Positions 55,591 to 64,000 of a stretch of 64,000 bases of DNA are shown in pieces. Source of the DNA: Galbula dea (Eukaryota; Chordata; Aves; Piciformes; Galbulidae). The stretch covers positions 449,472-513,471 of the forward strand of contig VWZX01008611.1 in NCBI GenBank assembly GCA_013399015.1, read 5' to 3'. The notes under the pieces were generated by a model. It searched no databases. It was not told where the DNA came from and saw only the letters and a list, made by a program, of their open reading frames with translations. Every line of letters begins with the position of its first letter. Within the stretch, counting starts at the first letter, position 1. The position numbers and the translations under genes were made by a program.

Positions 55591-58500
55591 TGAAGTGGCA
55601 GGTATGCTTTGCTTCCTTATCCTTCATACTCTACCTTATGATGTTATTAATTTGCAGGACATGCAGTCAGAAATTCAGCATTCAATACCAGGGATGTTTT
55701 TGTATCTGACTAGCCATCCCTCAGCAGAGAGAGTGCCATGCTCCCAGGGATCTTCACATCTCAGACCCCTACCTCACTGATGCACAGGAGGGCTCAAAAT
55801 TGTTCTGACTCAGAGACCTGTGTCCCAAAATAAAATATTTGATATGGTTATTGAGAGATAAATAAAAACTTTGAGTGTTGAAAAACTTCTGTAGTAACTG
55901 CTGGCCAGTTCTTGTTCTCTTGTTTACTTAGGTGTGTGGTGTCAGAAGGTTTGTTAGAATAAGGCAAATCTAAGAGCTGTTTCAAGATCCATAAACCTGG
56001 TGATGTCAGATGCACACGAGGAAAGAGAGTGTGTTACTCTCTATCACCATTACTTGTAGAATTATTTAAACATCTAAGTATTTTCTTGCCACCTTCCCTC
56101 TGTTTACACCTGATAGGTTTTTGCTTTATGAGCAGCAAAAGCAAACTGTCACTATTTGCTGTAAATTGAAGCTTTTAATAACTATGTCTGCCCTACAACA
56201 TTTGTCAGCTTTGAATAGTGTGCCGTAGAAAATAAAACCAGCAGGAAATCACAGTGGCACTGAAAATGTATCTGTTTATGCTTAAAAAGGTGTAAAATAC
56301 AGGCTTTAAGAGTAAGCAGTTGTAGTTTTTCTTTACAAAACTTTTGCATTTGCTGTGGCTAACAGTAAACTCTGTATACATCATGACAAAGTATTTGTGT
56401 GTGATGTGGTTATCTACACAAAATGCTGTTAAACCCATTCAGCAGTAAGAGCTGGACAAATAGGTGGTGTTGTCAGACTTCAGCATTAGCTGCTTTGTGT
56501 TGGACACAAAGATGAAGTTGTAGAAATGTTCTGCAGAGTAGCTCTGCTGAGTGACAGATGTGTTTTATCATCTTGTAAAGCCTGACTGTCATGTCAGGGT
56601 GTTTTGAAGTTAAAAAAGACATTTCAAATGTAAACTGTTTCAAATAGCATTATTTTATTTAACCTGGAAATGTGCTTGGTAGAATGAGCATACAGAAAAA
56701 GTTTACATATGCTCTTCATAGGAAAACTGCTCTTACTTTGTTGCTCTTTTCAGTGTTGCTGAGGGAGATGTTCTTTTGGTAATTCTTTGGGGTTTTTGTT
56801 TGGTTTTTTAAGTCTCTGATTTTCTTTATTGCTCAGTAGTCTTTTTCCTTCCATAACTAAAAAAGAAAAGCTAATTCTTAATCAACTTTTCTGTAGTGCT
56901 TTTAGTTATTAGTGAAGCTTGTTCAGAGTATCAGTACAACTCTGAAGTAAGAGTGGTTGGTGTTGTGGTGGATCTCCTGTTACAGAACAGGGGTGGTTTG
57001 GGACAGCCCTGGCAGGATTTCTCCTTGTCCTTAACTGAAGCATTTTGCTTGCAGTGGGACCAGTTCAGTTCCACCATCAGAAATGTGCTGTATCCAGCCT
57101 AAAACACCCTTTTCCACCTAACACAATTTCCCTTCCAGACTCACTTCTCTCACACTTTATTTGTTAAACTCCTAAGAAGGTAGAGTTATGGCTTTAGTCC
57201 TACACCTGCCTGCTGTAGCCTTTCTGTTCAGTAGGGGCTTGCTGGTGGTTTAGCCGTGTTCATTTTTTCTGCCAGTCAGCAAGCCAGTAGCTATCACTTT
57301 CCTCTCTGAGGAACCACCTCCTTCACAATCCTCCTTTGGAATCCTGAGGCTCCTAGTGCCACAAGATGAAAGCCATTAGGAAGAGAAAACCACTTTCCAT
57401 TGGAGGAGAGGGTCTGCAGAAGCTTCCTCTGCTCAGAAAGAAGTATTAGGGGATTGAATTCCTGTCCTCTGCTGGTGTAATGTCTGTGACAGAGCCTTCA
57501 GTCTGCTCTCAGAGCCTTTCAAGAGCAGTATGGGAATGTAAAGCTGAGGGGGAGACTTACCTAGAGAGGGATAGAATGATCCCTCTGGGAAATAGTGTGG
57601 CTGTTGTTTTAGCAGCAAAGGCTTGAGCCTGTTCCTGAGCGAAAGGGCAGCACAATCTGGAAGGACCCAGCAAGGAGATCATGACACTTAAGGATTTGTT
57701 TAATTTAGGAAAAGAAAAACAAAGAATTCTTTATTCTCTCTTTTTGTGTGTTGGAGTTAGTTGGGCAGAAATCATATTCTAGCTGAGCAGTCATAATAGA
57801 ATGTTTTTGTCTTAGAAGTCATTGTGCCAGTTGGAGCTCGTGGAACAATTTCAATGATTCTGTAATTCTCAAGATGTTTATTACATTTAGGTTACACATA
57901 CCTGTACCTAAAAGTGATTTGTGGAGTATTCATCTGTAAAACTGCAACAAAGGATCTTCTGCCTGCAGTCCTATAGAAGAGAACAGTGAAAAATTAGTCC
58001 ATTGAGTGACAAGACAGAATTTATCATTTTGGATCAGATTTAGAGCAGTTGATGGGTTGCAAATTCAGAGTTTACAGGATTTCAGTGGCTTTGCCTAGTT
58101 AGGAAGGGAAGTTCTCTTTGTCTAGGTTTTCTTCCTCTTGCCCGCACACCTCCATGTTATGGTAGCTGTCTATTTGACATAGTCTGTGAAGACTGTATTG
58201 CTAACAGGGCCATGTACTTCAGGTGACCTTTAGCAGAAGAGTTGCTAGCAGTTGTAATGGGCTGAGAGGTGTCCCAGAGAAGCAGCATCTCTGGCACTTG
58301 CTCCCCCCAAGCTGTCATCTCAGAAGAGCTGGTTCCTCTGCAGAGCATAGGTACTGCTGGTAAAAGGAGAGCCCTTTTCTGCTCTGAGATGCAGGGTCCT
58401 CTGGTACCTGTTGGGTTTCTGCTGATGTGGGATGGATACGTGCAGTCTGACACGCCGCTTGCAAGGTTGCTGACCCATGGTCTGCATAGAGTCACTCAGC

Positions 58501-58727
58501 TGCTACATCACCAGAGAGGCTGTGATTAATTCAGGGCCAGTTCAACCTTTTGGGCTGGAAGCTTTTTGTAATACCTCAGCTGCTATAAGCGTTGACCCTG
58601 TCCTTTCTTCAGTGCTGAGGCTCCGAGCAAGGGTGAGATGCATGGTCACAGCACCTTCCAGTGTGCCAGCTGCTCCCTGAGACCTCTTGAAATGCTCCTG
58701 TCCTGAGGCAGAGGTGCATTACTCCTA

Positions 58728-58763
58728 CAGTGAAGGTCACCTCCCTGCAGTGAAGGTCACCTG
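58728..58763 (+). repeat. 20-bp direct duplication
   Basis: The sequence cagtgaaggtcacct occurs at 58728 and again at 58748, a 20-base tandem step. The embedded aaggtcac is a nuclear-receptor half-site type word, which is probably incidental. Confidence 0.8.
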
Positions 58764-59888
58764 CCATTTACTGTGTTGCTGGAGGATGCTGTTTGGCAGC
58801 TCCTGTGGGAGCAGCACCTGAGTTGTAGACCCACAGCCCAACATATACTGGTGAGGACCTGTTCCTTATGTTGCATAGTTGCTGGGACTGGAGTGTGCAC
58901 CTTAGGTGACGCAGGGAGGACCTTTGTCCCTCTTGTTTTCACATACTGTTTTTTTGGGGGGGCAAGTTTTGAAACACCTGGAACTTAAGAAATATTTTCC
59001 TTGTACTCATAAAATCTCTCACCTCCATTTTGACAGAAATATAGGAGCTTCAAAGCAGCCATATAACGATGTGAAATAGTTTCCTTTTAACAACACCTCA
59101 TGGCCCCAGTTCTTGTTTACATTTCCTGGATTTGTAACTCCAACAGCAGTATTTTCAAGTCAGATAAAGTGATTTTATCTGTTGGTTGTATTTCTGGATG
59201 CTTTGGGATATACATTTAGTTTTTAAGTTGGAAGCCACCAAGCTATTTTAGAACCTGCTGAAAAACGTTGTCTGAGAAGAGGAGCAATCATAAAGCAAGG
59301 CTTTGGGAAATCACAGGTTTTCTAGTACATATATTAGATCTGTAGTTAGATTTAAAGATGGTGCCCTTATGGAGGATGTGTTCTTCCAAAAATATCACTT
59401 GTCATTAAATCTTTCTCCCAGATAAGCACCTTAGCTCCACACAACACAAGGCCTTCTCAGGATGTGAATACCAGCACCCAGAGTGTCCCTGGGAGCAGGG
59501 CTTGGTGTGGGATGAGAGCTCTCTTCTCTGCTTGGTATCACACTCCTACTTTGATTGCTCTCACGTTTTTAAAAGGTTTTTTTGCCATCTCCTGTCCCAT
59601 ACACTTCAAACTTGGAGCAGACATTTCTTCCCTTCAGTCCATTTGTATTGTAGGCACTGCCAGTTGAAGTGATTTTCCCGTATGAAGTGGTTCAGAAGCT
59701 CTGGTGAATTGGTTCAGATGCCTTTCAAAGTTGTCCCTCAGACCTGCAGAACCCTGCTCTGGTGTGACAGGTAATTCTGGTGCCTTTAAAACAGGAACTC
59801 CCAATATAATTACCTTTTTTTTTAATCCACACTTGTGTGATAGTGACTTTTTTTTTTACTTCCCTGACAATCTGTATGTAAAACAATG

Positions 59889-59911
59889 TTGTGTGTGTGT
59901 GCGTGTGTGTG
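59889..59911 (+). repeat. (GT)n microsatellite
   Basis: This is an alternating GT run of about 23 bases interrupted by one GC step (gtgtgcgtgtgtgtg). Confidence 0.9.
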
Positions 59912-61231
59912 AACTTAATGACTCTTGTCCTTTTCACCTCACTGCTCTGGCCCAACCCTAAATCACCAAGGAAAAAGAAAACTCCTCACTTCTTACAAAC
60001 AGTTTTGATTGCTATATTGCTTCAAAATGGTAGCATCAGGAAATAGAAGAAACATATTTTGGATAACTGGATTTTTCTGGAAGACCTGCTTTTAAAAGAT
60101 GGCATGTTAAAAGTGGTTTTAGATCTGTGCTTGGCTTAGGTGATACAGCAAGTGCTTTTAATACAACATTTGTGTTTCATCTGAGGGCTGTAAATATTTT
60201 CTCAGATCTGCCTTTGATATCCCTGTGTCTAGCAGAAATTCTCCCTCGAACTGAAGTGTATCCATCATTCTTTAGGGTATCCATCACTGCACATCCCAAT
60301 TCAATAAGAGATGATATTTTCTTATCGTTCCAGTGAGTCACCATATTTGTGGATCTAACTGGTATTGTCCAGATCTCTCAGCTTCCATTCAGTGTGTTGG
60401 GTGCTGTGGGACCTGCTCCCTGTACTCTGTGTGCTGCGTGGTGCTGAGCCCTCCCAGGGACTGCTCTTATCTCTGAGTGCTGTTGGCAGATAACAACTGA
60501 GGTTTTGTCAGGGCTGAGTTTATATATTCAGTGTAGTTAAAAGGGGGGAGCTTATAATACTGAAAAGTCTAATCTGATTTGGTAGCTTTTGGGGTTTTCA
60601 CACAGTTTCTTTGTCACAGCCATCACAGAGGGCTGCACATAGTTACCCTTGTTTGCTTATTGAGTGTTCTGCTAACTCTCAATAAATATTCACCAATGCT
60701 ACATGGATATTTCAGCTGTTTGGGGATTCAAAGGCATGAGGCACGTGCACATTGAAACTTCAAGTAGTCTTAGTGTGATGGAGTATGTGACAGTGAGATT
60801 TTCACTTACAGAAATATGCTTTTTAAAAGGTAATGCTGCACATAGCTTTGCATGTCCTTCAGATATGTCCATTCTAACCATGAATGCAGTTGAAAGTTGG
60901 TTTGTTTTCTGCTTGGTGTAATCAGAGTAAGATACCTTATGACCTTGTCACAAGCCTAAAAAAGGCATGAAACCAAACCACAGAATGCAGAACCAGGTCT
61001 GCCTTTTTAATGGTGAAAAATACTGCACATGTTTCACAGGGTTAGAGGTCAGTAAATTGAGGAGATAGGGCTTGCACATAAAGCAGGAGATGCATCAGGA
61101 GCTGTGCTTCTGTAGCACTAGTAGCTGCTGGTAATGCAGTGAGGGAAGTTAATTACAGGATCATAACAGTCTACAGATGTTTAAAAGATGAATACACTAG
61201 TCAGAGTTGGCTTGTTTGGTTTTATTTATTT

Positions 61232-61281
61232 AGCTTATTACAGGTGGGATATGGACAGCTTATTACAGGTGGGATATGGGC
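61232..61281 (+). repeat. 25-bp tandem duplication
   Basis: There are two near-perfect copies of agcttattacaggtgggata plus tggac/tgggc, starting at 61232 and 61257 and differing by one base. The high identity suggests a recent slippage event. Confidence 0.9.
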
Positions 61282-63725
61282 AGCTTTTTAGCCTGAATGC
61301 CAGGGAAGACCTTCTCCTAGCAAGATACAAGTGAATTAACTCTCTATACTTTCCCCTGCAGTACTTAAAACTCGTTGTTAGCAATATTTAATGAGGAGGC
61401 AATCTTTCACTGCTTGGAGCATGGGCTGAGTTCTCTTTCTAGCTGCTCTGGTGCTTGAAGCACTTTTTTTGGGGCCATCCAATTACAGCAATCTGTTAAC
61501 CTCTTTGGAGGAGAAAACTGAAACCCATGTCCAGAGAGATGAATGAGGTGGACCTGAGGGCAGACAGCTCACAGAATAGGCTTTTGATTAAAAAAATTAC
61601 CTCATTCTTAAGTACTGATTGGGGAATTTCAGAGAAACAGATGAGATCCTGATATAGAAAAATTCTTGCATTTCCTGCTGGAGAAGAGTGTTGGTGCAGG
61701 CTGGGGCAGTGAGCCTTGTAGGAAACCAAGCTGTGTGCAGAAGAGCAGTAATTTCACTGCAATTTTGAGGGAAGTTGCTGGTTTTCCCAACAGGTGTCCT
61801 CTTGGTTATTGCATGCTGGTAGCAGCCAAGTAAAGGAGAGAAGTAATTCTTAAGGAAGAAAAGATGCTTATTTTAAGGCAGCAAATACATGATCCAGATA
61901 ATTTAGAAGCTTCCTTTCTATTCTAACCTTTGAAGTCCCTTCGTGTAATGCCACAGATTGGCAAATCAGAGGAGGTAAGAACTTAGGAAGTGATGAAAAG
62001 CATTGGACAAATTCCCTGAGTCCATTCCAAGAGAACATTATGGGGATCCCAAGGAGGGGGGAGGCATGCTTCAGTGGAGTTCCTGAGGTGTTTTGGGGAG
62101 CAGGCTGGCCAAGCAGACAGAGGGGAGAGGTGGTGTTAAAGCACCAGCAGTTCAGTAAGCAGGGGCAATGTGGAGGAGAACCTCTCGTTATGTTCTTCAA
62201 CACTCACAGGCTGCTGAAATCTAGTGGATGTATTGGTGTTCCAGCATACTTCATACTGCATTGGTGTGGTCCCAAAGGGATCTTTCCAGCAATGAATCCT
62301 CTGGCCCACTGTACCCTTCTGTACTCCACTCTTTTCCAGCTTGTGGTCGGTAGGTGAGTTCTTGTATTCTGGAGATCCATGGCTAGTTAAAACAAGTTGC
62401 CTAGCTGCATCACCGTGTATTAGTAATAGATCTGATACTCAAGGTCAGCCGTGTCCTCTGAGGTCAGAACTGATTTGGCCATAGTGTCTTACAAGGCAAG
62501 GTTGATATTTCTTCCTGGACAGAGACTGGTAAAACTTGAGTTCTCCATTATTTTTTTCCTTGTATTATCCAGGCCTCCTCATGCTTTCCTTTCCTTAAAT
62601 CTGGAATGGGTTTTAAACTTTGCAAAGTAAGTTTCTTCTGTTCTGGTGGGATTGCTTCAGATCCCATCAAGTTAGAAGTTAGACATTCCCAAAGAAGAGT
62701 GAGAGAAGAAGAGGGGTTGTCACCTGTGTGTTATTTCACCTGCAGCTTCCCAGTGGTAGACCTGGCCATGGAGCTCCTGGTGTTTGCTGTTCTGCCTGGT
62801 GTGACTTGTCTGCTGTGTCACTCTTGTGAGTCTGCAGTGTATTGTCTGTCAGGTTGACAGGTTACTTTGTGCTGTCATCCTGGCTTTGTACTTCTGGATA
62901 CACTTTCCTGCAAACGTAGTGATTCCTTCATCTGTCTGGCTGATGGCTGGTTAGCCGTGAGGCTGTGTGCTTGCTGTCAGGGTTTTGATAGGGGTTTGCA
63001 GGTATGGCACTCCCCAAACTCTGATACTCATCAGCCTTGGAGCCTTCCTAAGAGGCACTTTATGTTGGTGCCTTGTGGACTTAAAGAGTATTCTTGTCTG
63101 TTAAAGAGTTTGTCACTGTCAGAACAGAAAGAAGTATTCCCTCATGGGGAAGTAAAAGGAATATAAAGCCCTTTATTACTACCCACACCTGTAAAATATC
63201 CATGGCTTTTTTCTTTCTTCAGTTCTTTTCTGTGGTGGAATGAAGGCACCTTGGGACCTTCAGGTTTTGCTTCCTTTTGTCTACTTTTCTTTGTATCTGT
63301 CCACCTGGATCTTGTATCCTGTTAATTAAATGTGATCCTCCTTGCAGTCATTTCAGTGGGTTTTAATCTAATCTGATGGGTCTTTGCACACTGTGTGACT
63401 TGATTCTGTGGGTAACATTTCCAAATCACCTGTGGACTTGTTAGTTTATCACCACAGTCAGTCCACCTGTTGAATTTCTGAGTGTAGTCCTGACAGGTGG
63501 TGTCAAAGGCTACATCTTTTACCCTGGAATGTAAGAAAAGGGTAAAATGTAAAAAGATAAATACTGTAAATTCACTGTCTCCAACTTCTTAAATTTACAG
63601 AGAGAGGTTGTCCACTGACATAAAAGGTCAAAGCTCCATGGTGTGGTTCCCATTTAGACCTAGCAAGGATGGGCCCCATGGCATGTAGACAGAGCACACT
63701 CCAAACATTGCTTTTGTCTCTTCAG

Positions 63726-63777
63726 AGAAAAGCCGGATGCTCAGCATGTCAGAGCATATTCGAGCTGGCTTCAATGG
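63726..63777 (+). other. orphan exon-like sequence in intron 8
   Basis: A 52-base segment is bordered by a strong acceptor (gcttttgtctcttcag, AG at 63724-63725) and a strong donor (AATG|GTAAGA, GT at 63778-63779). It is open in all three frames and contains two CpGs. It does not match the RSU1 tail. If joined to exon 8 (which ends in TA), the first base A would make TAA, so it would act as a poison exon or truncating end. It may equally be a pseudo-exon. Confidence 0.3.
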
Positions 63778-64000
63778 GTAAGAATAACAGTAAAGGTACA
63801 ACAACATAAGGCTCAGCAGCCTTGTGCAGCTGAAGCTCGTAGCTCTGCTTCTTCCCTGCTTGCTGTTTTCTATGCTGCCTTGGCTGGGGATCACTTCTTC
63901 CCTTTTGGGTAAGGAATGACTTGTCCCTTCCCTGCATGGCCTCAGCAGAATTACTACTTTTCTGTGTGTGAGCAAATGAGAGGAGAACCAAGCCTGTAAT

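Larger units (their letters stand above)
36773..64000 (+). other. RSU1: RSU1 intron 8 (5' part, continues past the window)
   Basis: More than 27 kb of intron follow exon 8 without a convincing match to the expected C-terminal tail, which in human, as I recall, is a basic Lys-rich stretch after YLYGRHMQ. The segment is mostly AT-rich, especially 42.3-42.6 and 43.4-43.7 kb. It contains CR1 pieces (47.9 and 54.2 kb), a probable LTR fragment (48.0 kb), a 35-bp minisatellite (52.7 kb) and minor tandem duplications. A 52-base exon-like sequence lies at 63.73 kb. The ORFs here of up to 132 codons look like chance. Confidence 0.75.

Noticed and set aside
57650..57690. ctggaaggacccagcaaggagatcatga, possibly an antisense CR1 piece
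   Set aside because: Only a loose match to the CR1 core and no terminal octamers, so it is not distinguishable from chance.
63628..63975. 115-codon minus-strand ORF overlapping the orphan exon-like sequence
   Set aside because: There is no family match and no splice or promoter support. The plus-strand splice borders are the more interesting reading.
1..64000. Search for CRISPR arrays, operons, phage or plasmid features, tRNA or rRNA genes
   Set aside because: The sequence is eukaryotic. No spaced identical repeats of CRISPR type, no tRNA cloverleaf boxes and no rRNA-like segments were recognised by eye.

Overview
This is a stretch of vertebrate nuclear genome, almost certainly from a bird. 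Short fragments of CR1 LINE 3' ends, with the characteristic 8-bp terminal repeat (ATTCTRTG), lie on both strands. Coding sequence is sparse and split by introns with GT-AG borders, and one strong CpG island marks a promoter. The gene order CUBN then RSU1, head to tail, matches what I know of amniotes. There is no prokaryotic content: no operons, no CRISPR, no long uninterrupted ORFs.

Layout. (1) Positions 1-466 hold the 3' end of CUBN (cubilin): the terminal coding exon (124-231), a short 3' UTR and a poly(A) signal at 418-423. (2) Positions 467-4380 are intergenic DNA with no gene that I can support and one CR1 tail near 3.63 kb. (3) Positions 4380-5120 are a CpG island carrying the RSU1 promoter (NRF1-like site, two CCAAT boxes, a weak TATA-like element), a non-coding first exon ending at 4652 and the start-codon exon. 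(4) From 4889 to 36772 lie seven coding exons of RSU1 (Ras suppressor protein 1), a leucine-rich-repeat adaptor that binds PINCH in the ILK-PINCH-parvin focal-adhesion complex. The exons join in frame without a break to give residues 1-243 plus two bases of codon 244. The human protein, as I recall it, has 277 residues, so exactly the last 34 are missing and must lie to the right of the window. (5) Positions 36773-64000 are the opening >27 kb of RSU1 intron 8. This part holds CR1 fragments, a probable LTR fragment, a 35-bp minisatellite and small simple repeats.

The two genes are not known to work together. CUBN encodes an endocytic receptor and RSU1 a cytoskeletal adhesion adaptor, and they are neighbours only by synteny. 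I found no convincing new biological system. The observations most worth checking are an isolated CpG-rich block inside intron 7 (35.15-35.46 kb), an exon-like block open on both strands in intron 8 (55.29-55.59 kb), and an orphan 52-bp exon-like sequence with very good splice borders at 63.73 kb. If spliced onto RSU1 exon 8, that last sequence would create an immediate stop codon.
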